Source: Candidatus Woesearchaeota archaeon (lineage in GTDB: Archaea > Nanobdellota > Nanobdellia > Woesearchaeales > GW2011-AR9). From it: a stretch of DNA of 16,264 bases. Positions 1 through 6,173 of the stretch are shown here, piece by piece. Positions within the stretch are counted from its first letter, which is position 1. Each line of letters starts with the position of its first letter. A model generated the notes under the pieces. That model did no database searches, was not told where the DNA came from, and was given only the letters and a program-made list of their open reading frames with translations. The DNA lies in assembly GCA_018303045.1 (NCBI GenBank), contig JAGVYX010000024.1, forward strand, positions 1 to 16,264. The letters run 5' to 3'. A program made the position numbers and the translations under genes.

Positions 1-98
1 GCTACGCTTTAAGATTTCCGCGCTTTATTCGTTTTAGAGAAGACAAGAATTCCGAACAAGCTACTACTAAAAAAGAAATAGTGGGGATGGCTAAATAA
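1..98 (+). CDS. lig: ATP-dependent DNA ligase, C-terminal end (partial)
   Basis: Reading from base 3 gives about 31 codons ending in TAA at 96-98, beginning YALRFPRFIRFREDK and ending in EIVGMAK. The LRFPRFIRxREDK segment followed by a short A-T-T-x-x-E-I-V tail is the usual C-terminus of archaeal and eukaryotic type I ATP-dependent DNA ligases, in the OB-fold domain. That enzyme seals Okazaki fragments and repair nicks through an enzyme-AMP intermediate. The catalytic lysine and nucleotidyltransferase domain lie to the left of the window and cannot be checked. The gene converges with the next one, with only two bases between the stop codons. Family assignment is by recognition of the conserved tail only. 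Confidence 0.85.
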   Translation, partial: YALRFPRFIRFREDKNSEQATTKKEIVGMAK

Positions 99-100
99 GC

Positions 101-511
101 TCAGCGAATAGTCTGTGGAATTGGCCGGGAAGTGCAAATGCCGGACTTTTTCTTTCCCGCTTCCTGATTGACCATCTCTGCATTGCCCTGTTCATCAATA
201 GATACATAAACCGTATCTTGGATGCAGTCGTTATTGTAATCAATCCGGCAGATCATGCGCTTAACCTGTTCATTGCTCTTGGGAGGAAGCATGACACAAA
301 AATCTTCCAGGCCATCACTATTAATATCTTCTATATTTAACCTTATTTCCTGCAGTGTTTCATCTATCCCCTGCATTTTACCGCCTTGAACACCAGAATT
401 ATAACTGTTCTTGATTCTTTGCTGATATTCCCGATGGGAAAAATAACCTAACCCCGACGCCCCTATAACTGCGGCAGTCAACCCTATGAACAGTTTTCCT
501 GCCTTAATCAT
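101..511 (-). CDS. Membrane-anchored small protein with calcium-loop motifs
   Basis: The protein has 136 residues. Residues 5-24 form one hydrophobic segment preceded by lysines, which fits an uncleaved signal anchor with the rest outside the cytoplasm. Residues 62-70 read DINSDGLED, and residues 91-99 have D-x-N-x-D-x-x-x-D spacing. Both resemble the D-x-N-x-D-G loops of EF-hand-like, dockerin and FG-GAP/VCBS proteins, so calcium binding is plausible. Four cysteines (71, 88, 96, 126) could form disulfides outside the cell. I do not recognise the family. The start at 509-511 places the hydrophobic segment at the N-terminus, and no strong Shine-Dalgarno sequence is visible. It converges with the ligase gene. 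Confidence 0.6.
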   Translation of the reverse strand: MIKAGKLFIGLTAAVIGASGLGYFSHREYQQRIKNSYNSGVQGGKMQGIDETLQEIRLNIEDINSDGLEDFCVMLPPKSNEQVKRMICRIDYNNDCIQDTVYVSIDEQGNAEMVNQEAGKKKSGICTSRPIPQTIR

Positions 512-656
512 ATCTGCAAAAGAGAGCCTGAGTTATTAGAACTTCTTGGTAATGCCTTATATGCAACATATGTATTCTATCAAAATATGGTTAAAGAAGA
601 TATAATCGATATTAGAGAATGCAAAATAGCCAGAGTTGAGACGATTTCCCGCACAT

Positions 657-1207
657 TCAGGACTTCCTTGACCGGTCAACAGTCCAAAATTTCCAATACG
701 GTTCCTGCCACCACGAATGGAATTTAAGGCCAATTCTTCCTTTAAAGGATATTTCCAATAAATGGTCGTCCAGAACATGCCTTAAGGTTGATCTTCTGGG
801 TTCAGGAAGCTGCGGATCGTAAGGATCGAAACCTGTACTTAACATAACCATTCTTCCAATCCCGTCTTCAGTTGGTTGAATTCGCTCATAAGCCAGAGAG
901 AATCCTTTAACAGTGTCTGACCCATAATCTTCTAAAGGAAAATGAAATACAGAGAGAATCCTTTAACAGTATCTAACTTATAATCTTTTAAAGGAAAATG
1001 AAATACATTTTCAGAATCGATTAAAAGAGATAATCCGGAAGATTTCTTATGAAAATCTAATTTTCTGCCTTCCAGATTTTCATCAACCTTGATTGTTCCG
1101 CCTTTGGCGCCAATTAATCTGATAAATAGACAGTCAGCTTCATAGTTGTCCAAACAAAATCTAAGATTCCTAAAATCCAATTTTTTGGGCATCCAGTATT
1201 GTTCCAT
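657..1207 (-). pseudogene. Gene of unknown function split by a frameshifting 56-bp tandem duplication
   Basis: From ATG at 1205-1207 the frame runs through MEQYWMPKKLDFRNLRF to the duplicated segment. It then enters the second copy out of frame and stops near 932. Removing one 56-bp copy joins it to the frame that continues with AYERIQPTEDGIGRM and ends at the stop at 657-659. The restored reading frame is 495 nt, or 164 residues, and both halves overlap at the shared segment DTVKGFSL. An earlier TTG at 1211-1213 is also in frame. I do not recognise the family; the product is soluble-looking and rich in charged and aromatic residues. An assembly artefact or a functional N-terminal 91-residue product cannot be excluded. 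Confidence 0.7.
895..1006. repeat. 56-bp tandem duplication, two diverged copies
   Basis: Copies lie at 895-950 and 951-1006, both starting AGAGAGAATCCTTTAACAGT and ending AAGGAAAATGAAATAC. They differ at five positions, all transitions, with G or C in the first copy and A or T in the second. The unit length is not a multiple of three, so it shifts the frame of the surrounding minus-strand gene. Confidence 0.95.
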
Positions 1208-1232
1208 GATCAAATAAACAGATTAAACAGAG

Positions 1233-1499
1233 ATGTCGTAAGGAAATAGTTTCGGGATACGACATATAGAATAATGAAAGACATAAATTGGTTATATACC
1301 AAAAGACTCAAAATTCCGAACAGAATTTTGTGCCTTTTGTATACACGAAAATAACGGATTATATTTTCGGTACATGAAATGAAGAAAATACTTCATTTCT
1401 GTACAGAAATAGAATCCTTGCTCTATTTCTTGTACTAAAAATCAATCGTTGCATGCTTTAGTTGCGGAAAAACCTATAACCTACTTTTGTCCGCAACTA
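1233..1499. repeat. Array of consecutive hairpins, part phased at 31 bp
   Basis: Perfect or near-perfect inverted repeats follow one another: ATGTCGTA at 1233-1240 with 1258-1265; CAAAATTC at 1309-1316 with 1323-1330, enclosed by CAAAAG at 1300-1305 with 1334-1339; CGAAAATA at 1346-1353 with 1362-1369; GAAATGAAG at 1376-1384 with 1391-1399; AGAAATAG at 1405-1412 with 1423-1430; ACTAAA at 1434-1439 with 1457-1462; and TAGTTGCGGA at 1459-1468 with 1490-1499. The tetranucleotide GTAC (GTAT in the first case) recurs at 1339, 1370, 1401 and 1432, exactly 31 bp apart, so each module is one hairpin with its own stem sequence. A structured RNA, leader or DNA-binding platform are all possible. Confidence 0.8.
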
Positions 1500-1523
1500 G
1501 AACACCAAAAACTTTAATAACAA

Positions 1524-1557
1524 TTTAAATATCTCTCCCTCTAAGGAAACTGGTGAG
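1524..1557 (+). promoter_or_regulatory. TATA-like box and Shine-Dalgarno sequence of the arvA-like gene
   Basis: TTTAAATA at 1524-1531 lies 29 nt before the ATG at 1560. GGTGAG at 1552-1557, complementary to the archaeal 16S 3' end, ends two bases before it. The close TATA spacing implies a very short leader if this box is used. The Shine-Dalgarno match supports the chosen start either way. Confidence 0.5.
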
Positions 1558-1559
1558 AA

Positions 1560-2198
1560 ATGGTAAAATCATTGTGGCAGAAAATTCTGAAAAAGCTGCG
1601 CTTTAATCCTTTTAGCAGAAAAAGCCATATTAAATTAGGGCTCTACGGCCCTCCCAATGGAGGCAAGTCAACCTTAGCCAACAAAATAAGCATGGACTGG
1701 CTGGGAGAAGAGATGTCTGCCACATCGCATATCCCCCACGAAACCAGGGAAATTATTATTAAAGAACAGATAAATCTTAAAAATAAAAAGGGAAAAGAAT
1801 TAACTTTCTCACTGGTTGATACTCCAGGAATAGCCACCAAAATAGATTATGAAGAATTTATTAAAAAGGGATTAAAGAAAACCGAAGCTAAAAAAAGAGC
1901 CAAGGAAGCTACCAAGGGGGTTATTGATTCCATCAAGTGGCTGGACGACATGGATTCGGTAGTAGTGGTTCTGGATGCCGCGGAAGATCCTTATTCGCAA
2001 GTCAACATCACCATCCTAGGCAATCTGCAAGCCCGGGATATTCCGGTTTTAATTGTAGCCAACAAAGTTGATCTCAAAAAAGCTAACCTTGATTTAATTA
2101 AGGCGGCCTTTCCCCAGTATGAAGTGGTAGGCATTTCCGCCAAATACGGCAAGAATATTGAAGAGTTTTACGAGCAGATCTTCAAGTTAGCCCAATAA
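1560..2198 (+). CDS. arvA: Era-like small GTPase, probable archaeal vesiculating GTPase ArvA (OapA)
   Basis: The protein has 212 residues with all five GTPase motifs: G1 GPPNGGKST at 30-38, a G2 candidate threonine in HETRE near 62, G3 DTPG at 87-90, G4 NKVD at 168-171 and G5 SAK at 193-195. The N-terminal 20 residues (MVKSLWQKILKKLRFNPFSR) form a basic amphipathic helix that could touch the membrane. A DUF2073 gene and a zinc-ribbon gene follow, the neighbourhood of the archaeal ArvA/OapA GTPase linked to extracellular vesicle formation in haloarchaea. The GTPase assignment rests on motifs; the Arv role is inferred from family and synteny and is untested outside Euryarchaeota as far as I know. 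A ribosome-assembly role like that of Era is the alternative. Confidence 0.85.
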   Translation: MVKSLWQKILKKLRFNPFSRKSHIKLGLYGPPNGGKSTLANKISMDWLGEEMSATSHIPHETREIIIKEQINLKNKKGKELTFSLVDTPGIATKIDYEEFIKKGLKKTEAKKRAKEATKGVIDSIKWLDDMDSVVVVLDAAEDPYSQVNITILGNLQARDIPVLIVANKVDLKKANLDLIKAAFPQYEVVGISAKYGKNIEEFYEQIFKLAQ

Positions 2199-2254
2199 AA
2201 GATAGGCAGATTTAAAAAAGTTAAGAAAATACTATTAAAAAAAGAAGGTGTAAG

Positions 2255-2299
2255 ATGAGTATAGTTAATGTTAATATTAATAACCGAGGCAATTTCTAG
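2255..2299 (+). CDS. Possible 14-codon leader peptide overlapping the arvB-like start
   Basis: ATG at 2255 follows a good Shine-Dalgarno sequence (GAAGGTG, ending at 2250) and encodes MSIVNVNINNRGNF. Its TAG at 2297-2299 shares the G with the GTG start of the next gene. This stop-start overlap is typical of translational coupling. With only 14 codons it may equally be chance. Confidence 0.3.
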   Translation: MSIVNVNINNRGNF

Positions 2300-2706
2300 T
2301 GGTTACCTTCCAATTTGTTCCCTATCAGGAAATTGAAACCCTAACCGCCGCTAAAAGAGTCAACAAGCTTCTGAATATTGTAAAGGAAGATAAAATCGTG
2401 ATTATGGAAGGGCGCCTGCGGAAGGAAGAAGAAACCGACTTAATTGAAATTACCATGGAAGAAATTGGCCCAAAATTCAAGGGCATTGAGTTAAGCGTGA
2501 TTTACCCGAATAAAAACAAATTGCAGCCCATGCAGAAAATCAAAGGAGCATTTGCCAACCTGCTTCTCGGCGACCGAACTGGATTGACCATTATCGGGCC
2601 GGCTTCTATTGTGAAAAAAATTGAAAAGAATCCCGATAAAATAGAATTGTTCACTAGAGAGATAAATAAAAACAGCCGCTATCGCGGTCTGCGAAGCAAA
2701 AGGTAG
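2299..2706 (+). CDS. arvB: DUF2073 protein, OapB/ArvB family
   Basis: The protein has 135 residues. The GTG start gives MVTFQFVPYQEIE, the conserved N-terminus of the DUF2073 (OapB/ArvB) family, followed by the typical DKIVIMEGRL segment at about residues 33-42 and the conserved GPKFKGIELSVIYP region near 58-71. The C-terminus is basic (NKNSRYRGLRSKR). No catalytic motif or membrane segment is visible. GAGG at 2286-2289 can serve as its ribosome binding site. It sits between the GTPase and the zinc-ribbon gene, three bases before the latter, so the three are almost certainly one operon. Known family context ties it to the Arv GTPase; its biochemical activity is unknown. Confidence 0.85.
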   Translation: MVTFQFVPYQEIETLTAAKRVNKLLNIVKEDKIVIMEGRLRKEEETDLIEITMEEIGPKFKGIELSVIYPNKNKLQPMQKIKGAFANLLLGDRTGLTIIGPASIVKKIEKNPDKIELFTREINKNSRYRGLRSKR

Positions 2707-2709
2707 CTT

Positions 2710-3078
2710 ATGCCTCACCAATGTGTTCGTTGCAATACTTTGTATGCCGATGGAGCTAAAGAAATTCTGAAAGGCTGCCAGTGCGGCGCCAGGTTATTTT
2801 TCTATATCAAAAAACAGGCCATTGAGCAGGGCAAAGAGCTGATCAGTAATTTAACTACAGAAGACAAGCAGCATATTGAAACCGATGTTAAAGAAATTCT
2901 GTATATCAAGGAAGAGCCGGAAATGCCGGTAATCTTGGACGTAGAATCAATTAGAATTTTAAAGCCGGGCAAATATGAGCTGGACTTAGTGCATTTATTC
3001 AAAAAAGACCCGTTAATTTTCAAGTTGGAAGAAGGAAAATATTTTATAGATCTGCCGCAGGCGTTTAGGAAGATATAG
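2710..3078 (+). CDS. arvC: Zinc-ribbon protein, OapC/ArvC family
   Basis: The protein has 122 residues. The N-terminus holds a small zinc ribbon with cysteines 5, 8, 23 and 25 (CVRC, then GCQCG) followed by ARLFFYIKK. This arrangement, with ADGAKEIL between the cysteine pairs, is characteristic of the OapC/ArvC zinc-ribbon family. The second pair is C-x-C rather than the C-x-x-C I would expect from euryarchaeal members. Residues 34-80 are acidic and variable, and the C-terminal 40 residues (ESIRILKPGKYELDLVHLF) form the family's conserved beta-rich part. It follows the DUF2073 gene after three bases. Function is inferred from the operon. Confidence 0.8.
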   Translation: MPHQCVRCNTLYADGAKEILKGCQCGARLFFYIKKQAIEQGKELISNLTTEDKQHIETDVKEILYIKEEPEMPVILDVESIRILKPGKYELDLVHLFKKDPLIFKLEEGKYFIDLPQAFRKI

Positions 3079-3109
3079 GGGATGTAGGATTTATAATAAT
3101 GCTTGAATC

Positions 3110-3164
3110 GGCACAATTCGAAAAGTGAGTGATTTTGTACATCACTGAAAAATCGAACTGTGCC
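3110..3164. terminator. Hairpin between convergent genes
   Basis: GGCACAATTCGA at 3110-3121 pairs with TCGAACTGTGCC at 3153-3164 with one mismatch, and an inner GTGAT/ATCAC stem lies in the loop. It sits between the stops of the arvC-like gene and the convergent THEP1 gene and overlaps the last codons of the latter. No long T-tract follows, so the terminator role is uncertain. Confidence 0.4.
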
Positions 3165-3654
3165 CTTGAATCTTTCTAAACATTTCTTCCCTGTTTTCTG
3201 GAGTCAGGTTGAAAAGAGTAACATCTGTTCTTGCTCTCACGGCATCGATAAATGGATGAAAGTAAATGGCAGAAAGAGTTCCTATAAAACGATTGGGTGC
3301 ATCAAGATAGGTTTGAACTAATCTTTGAAAAGTATCAGAATATAACTCCATTCGACCAATTTCGTCAATATACAGAACTTCTTTATCAAAATAAAATAAC
3401 GGCGGTAAAACACGTTCAAAACTTGCTACATCAACTCCATAACGAGAAACTCTAATTGGAGATTGAATATTGGCACTAGCTAATAAGCCCTTAGTTCCTT
3501 CAGAAGTTATAATTTCAAATCCAGTTCTGGTATCACCCGGTTTAACTTCTTTAGTAATAAATCCTCTCTTAGGACCTATACCAGTTATAATTCTCTCCAG
3601 CAGGGTGCTCTTTCCACTATGAGGAATTCCAGAAATTAACAGGTTATTTGGCAT
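3142..3654 (-). CDS. THEP1-type nucleoside-triphosphatase
   Basis: The protein has 170 residues and a P-loop GIPHSGKST at 9-17. RGFITKEV at about 30-37 with TGFEI follows, then RVSRYGVDV near 68-76, the Walker B stretch YIDEIGRMEL at 95-104 and TPENRE at 151-156. This order matches the NTPase_1 (THEP1) family, soluble enzymes that hydrolyse NTPs to NDPs and resemble adenylate-kinase-fold phosphotransferases. Their cellular role is unclear; an RNA or nucleotide kinase role has been proposed. The length fits the family. It lies 29 bp downstream of the ZPR1 gene on the same strand and is probably cotranscribed with it. Confidence 0.9.
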   Translation of the reverse strand: MPNNLLISGIPHSGKSTLLERIITGIGPKRGFITKEVKPGDTRTGFEIITSEGTKGLLASANIQSPIRVSRYGVDVASFERVLPPLFYFDKEVLYIDEIGRMELYSDTFQRLVQTYLDAPNRFIGTLSAIYFHPFIDAVRARTDVTLFNLTPENREEMFRKIQGHSSIFQ

Positions 3655-3683
3655 TTAAAAAAATCTCTATTTTTCAAAGTTCT

Positions 3684-4196
3684 CTAAAGTTTACTTCTCT
3701 GCGCTTTCTCGGAGATAATCGCGCTATGGCCGGTTTGATCTTCAATGATTATTTTCAAAGATTCCCGGCCAACCTGAACTTTATTCAATTTTTTAATTAA
3801 ATTCCTCGCTTTCTTCTTAGCATTAGGATCTTCTTCAGACTCTGCCGCAGATTCAATAACTCCCTTCACTCGTTCCAATAGTCCCTCGACATTCGTAACA
3901 TAGCCTTGAGCTGCTGGGCCTGACTCAATAGTTATGACGTGAGGAATTTTTAGCGTAGCTTCTCCAGATTTGACAATTTTAATATTTAAATCATCTTCAG
4001 AAGTTACTTCTAAAGTAAACCTGCAGGGCTCTTTTTGTTCCGCCGGCTCAACGTCCGCCTGATGCGCATTACAGGCATCGCAATGCATGGAAAAGATAAA
4101 CACCCGGCCAAAGTGCGGTATATCAATCTCATCCTCCTGCAAAGTAGCCTTATTTTCCCCGCAAAACGTGCACTGCTGGTTAGCCAGTTCTACCAT
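3684..4196 (-). CDS. ZPR1 zinc-finger domain protein
   Basis: The protein has 170 residues. Cysteines 9, 12, 39 and 42 (CTFC and CDAC) form the four-cysteine finger of ZPR1, and DIPHFGRVFIFSMHC between them is typical. The following part (RFTLEVTSEDDLNIKIVKSG, IPHVITIESGPAAQGYVTNVEG) is the conserved double-stranded beta-helix part of the ZPR1 fold. Archaea carry a single ZPR1 unit, and this length fits. In eukaryotes ZPR1 binds and assists folding of elongation factor eEF1A; a similar chaperone role for archaeal EF-1A is an inference. The C-terminus (SEEDPNAKKKARNLIKKLNKV) is charged. It precedes the THEP1 gene. Confidence 0.9.
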   Translation of the reverse strand: MVELANQQCTFCGENKATLQEDEIDIPHFGRVFIFSMHCDACNAHQADVEPAEQKEPCRFTLEVTSEDDLNIKIVKSGEATLKIPHVITIESGPAAQGYVTNVEGLLERVKGVIESAAESEEDPNAKKKARNLIKKLNKVQVGRESLKIIIEDQTGHSAIISEKAQRSKL

Positions 4197-4691
4197 AGCT
4201 TATCTAAACGAAAGTTAATTTAAAAAGATTTCTATCAGCAGGAGTTTTTCCAATAACTTTCTAAGAATGAGATTATCTAAATAAGTCTACTAACCAAGTT
4301 AAAATCGTATTTAAGAATTGTCCTACAGAACCGATAACTCTGGTAATCAATTGTTGGAGTGGCGAAGTTAGGTATTATACCATTAAATTACGCCTCAAAA
4401 GGAGAATATAGAAATGCTGCTATTGCCGGAGTCTGCGGCATCATCAATGCTTATTATGCAGGTTATCAATCTAAAAATTTATCCCCTTGACCGGTTAAAA
4501 ATGGCAGACAGGCGCAATTCAAAATGCTCGCGACCACCACCGGCCACATCCAGTCATTAACGTTCGTGAGTTTCCTTTGGAAACGACCGGTGGCATGCTC
4601 GGCTTCGCCTCGGGTGAAAACATCAGTGGAATGACTAGATTCAATTGTCGGCAGAAATATTATTGGAGGGTCTGCTCGCTAGATTATCCTT
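4197..4691. other. Mostly gene-free region with two tiny frames and a structured element
   Basis: These 495 bases hold no long frame. A GTG-start frame at 4359-4490 (+) encodes 43 residues with a hydrophobic stretch (NAAIAGVCGIINAYYAGY) and may be a small membrane protein or a gene remnant. A TTG-start frame at 4273-4350 (-) encodes 25 residues with a hydrophobic helix (QFLNTILTWLVDLF). Neither has supporting homology that I know. The right part holds the GC-rich hairpin element at 4537-4613. A longer plus-strand frame from 4577 overlaps that element and the cupin gene and looks spurious. Confidence 0.45.
4537..4613. repeat. GC-rich structured element, copy related to 11987-12170
   Basis: CCACCGG at 4537-4543 pairs with CCGGTGG at 4587-4593, enclosing a hairpin GTTTCC-ttt-GGAAAC at 4570-4584. 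ACCGGTGGCATGCTCG at 4586-4601 matches ACCAGTGGCATGCTCG at 12026-12041 at 15 of 16 positions, and a CTTCGCCTCGGG tail follows. The hairpin plus GGTGG also resembles 12137-12160. Confidence 0.6.
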
Positions 4692-5060
4692 TTAATCTCC
4701 CTTACTTTGAAGCGCATATGGTTCAAACATCAGAATATAAGTGTCTTCTTTACTTGCAGAATAATGTTCAACCCCTTTAGGTATTACTGCCATTTCACCT
4801 GGACCTAAAGTTATTTTTGAGTATGGAGGTTTCATTTGAATAGTCATTCTTCCTCTAATTACATAAAATAATTCATCTTCATTTGGATGTTGATGCCAAT
4901 GATAATCTCCCTTAACTAACGCCATTCTAACAACTTGATCATTGACCTTTGCTACATCTATAGGATAATAGGGTCTTCCATCAATTTCTTTGATTTTACC
5001 CTTAATTTTGATTACAGGAATCGTAATTTTATGATCCATTAAATTCTTTATAACGCCCAT
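4692..5060 (-). CDS. Small cupin-domain protein
   Basis: The protein has 122 residues with both cupin motifs. Motif 1 runs from GDYHWHQHPNEDE to the G at 70, with metal-ligand candidates H56, H58 and E63. Motif 2 is GEMAVIPKGVEH, with G88, P94, G96 and H99. It is therefore expected to form a single-domain, metal-binding beta-barrel. Such proteins include isomerases, dioxygenases and sugar-binding proteins, and the substrate cannot be told from the sequence. It starts five bases after the corA stop on the same strand, so the two are cotranscribed. A second in-frame ATG (M8) would give MDHKITIPVIK and is an alternative start. Confidence 0.85.
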   Translation of the reverse strand: MGVIKNLMDHKITIPVIKIKGKIKEIDGRPYYPIDVAKVNDQVVRMALVKGDYHWHQHPNEDELFYVIRGRMTIQMKPPYSKITLGPGEMAVIPKGVEHYSASKEDTYILMFEPYALQSKGD

Positions 5061-5065
5061 CTTAT

Positions 5066-6007
5066 CTAAAACCAGCCTCTCTTTCTGAAATACAATAGCA
5101 TTGCGCCACCCATACTAACCATTATAGCAATCATGATCCAAAAGCCATAGCTGACCGAAGAGCCTGGCAAAAATTTAAAATTGGTTCCGTAGATGCTGGA
5201 AATAACCGTCAGCGGCAAAGCCATCGTGGCAATAACGCTTAATACTTTCATAACTTCGTTGGTGCTGTTGGAAACGGTAGACAGGTATAATTCAGAGATG
5301 GTAGAAACCGATTCGCGACAGTTCTCAATAGTTTCAAAAATTCTAATTGAATTATTATGCACATCCCTGAAATACGGCGTGGCTTTCTTGGAAATAAATT
5401 CATTATCTCCTTTAGTCAGCACCGAGATTTTTTCTCTCAGGGCAATGGTTATTTTTTTTAGATAAATAACTTTCTTCCGCAGAGAAGTTATCCGCTGCAG
5501 GACTTTAGAGGAAACTTTTTTAGAAATCAATTGTTCGGTAGTTTCAATTTCTCCGTCAATTCCATCTAAAACTGGAAAGAAAGAATCCACCGCTTTATCT
5601 AAAAGATGATAAAAGAGAAAATCCGCTCCTTTCCCTTTCTTGAACAAGAATTCCAGTTTCTTATGATCCTGATGCAATTCTATTATCGCTGGTATGTCCT
5701 GAACATGGTTGGTAACCAATAAATTCTTAGCCAGAATTACATCAACTTCCAGGGTCTTTAAAGCCTTGGTCTTCTGGACTGAATAAAACACGCAAAACAA
5801 GTATTTGGGAAACTGTTCTATTTTAATTCTGGTCCGTGTCGTGCTTAAGTCTTTAACAGTTAAGGGGTGCAGATCCAACTTTTGCTGCAAGAGCTGGGCT
5901 TCTTCAGGAGTTATCTTGGTAATATCAATCCAAGTCGGAGCAGTAGTAATTTCCGACAGGTCTTTCAGCTCTACAATTCCCTCTCGCAAAGAAAGAATCT
6001 TTAGCAT
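5066..6007 (-). CDS. corA: CorA-family divalent cation channel with a YGTNF variant signature
   Basis: The protein has 313 residues. A soluble N-terminal domain (residues 1-240) with a long charged helical segment at 150-240 is followed by two membrane helices at about 254-272 and 287-306 and a basic tail (RKRGWF). This is the CorA layout, a homopentameric Mg2+ (or Co2+/Ni2+) channel. The signature after helix 1, normally YGMNF, reads YGTNF at 273-277. The methionine is replaced by threonine in the motif that forms the outer selectivity filter, so ion selectivity may differ. Length fits the family. It leads the corA-cupin operon, and an AT-rich TATA-like stretch lies at about 6020-6030. Confidence 0.9.
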   Translation of the reverse strand: MLKILSLREGIVELKDLSEITTAPTWIDITKITPEEAQLLQQKLDLHPLTVKDLSTTRTRIKIEQFPKYLFCVFYSVQKTKALKTLEVDVILAKNLLVTNHVQDIPAIIELHQDHKKLEFLFKKGKGADFLFYHLLDKAVDSFFPVLDGIDGEIETTEQLISKKVSSKVLQRITSLRKKVIYLKKITIALREKISVLTKGDNEFISKKATPYFRDVHNNSIRIFETIENCRESVSTISELYLSTVSNSTNEVMKVLSVIATMALPLTVISSIYGTNFKFLPGSSVSYGFWIMIAIMVSMGGAMLLYFRKRGWF

Positions 6008-6062
6008 GATACTAGAAAAACATTTAATTTAATTAATGTATCTATTTTAGTTAAATTTTGGT

Positions 6063-6126
6063 GAGATTATGTCAGGAACAGATCAAAAAAATCAACAATA
6101 TCTCTATTTTTTAAAGTTCTCTTTAG
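6063..6126. repeat. Dispersed repeat, two motifs shared with other intergenic sites
   Basis: Bases 6063-6090 match 11500-11527 at 26 of 28 positions (shared core AACAGATCAAAAAA). Bases 6099-6121 match 3662-3684 at 22 of 23 positions (AAAGTTCTCT preceded by ATCTCTATTTTT). The block lies between the divergent corA and 6174 genes. Confidence 0.6.
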
Positions 6127-6173
6127 AAAACTATTTAAAGAAATAACTCCAAATAACCTTAAAGGTTTAACTT

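Larger units (their letters stand above)
1208..1559. other. Gene-free divergent intergenic region
   Basis: No convincing reading frame lies in these 352 bases. The region separates the broken minus-strand gene from the plus-strand arvA-like gene, so it should hold both promoters. Most of it (1233-1499) is occupied by consecutive inverted repeats, listed separately. A TATA-like box and Shine-Dalgarno sequence for the plus-strand gene lie at its right end. Confidence 0.8.

Noticed and set aside
557..778. 73-residue minus-strand frame
   Set aside because: It overlaps the better-supported frame of the broken gene (657-1207), which is restored by removing the 56-bp duplication; its composition is poor and no start signal is seen.
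1300..1499. CRISPR-like array
   Set aside because: The 31-bp period is striking, but only a GTAC tetranucleotide is constant and each unit is a self-complementary hairpin; there are no cas genes in the window.
4197..4691. tRNA or other standard RNA gene
   Set aside because: No T-arm GTTCRANNC box with a matching acceptor stem was found here or in the other intergenic regions.
4577..4780. 67-residue plus-strand frame
   Set aside because: It starts in the GC-rich hairpin element and runs antisense into the clearly real cupin gene.
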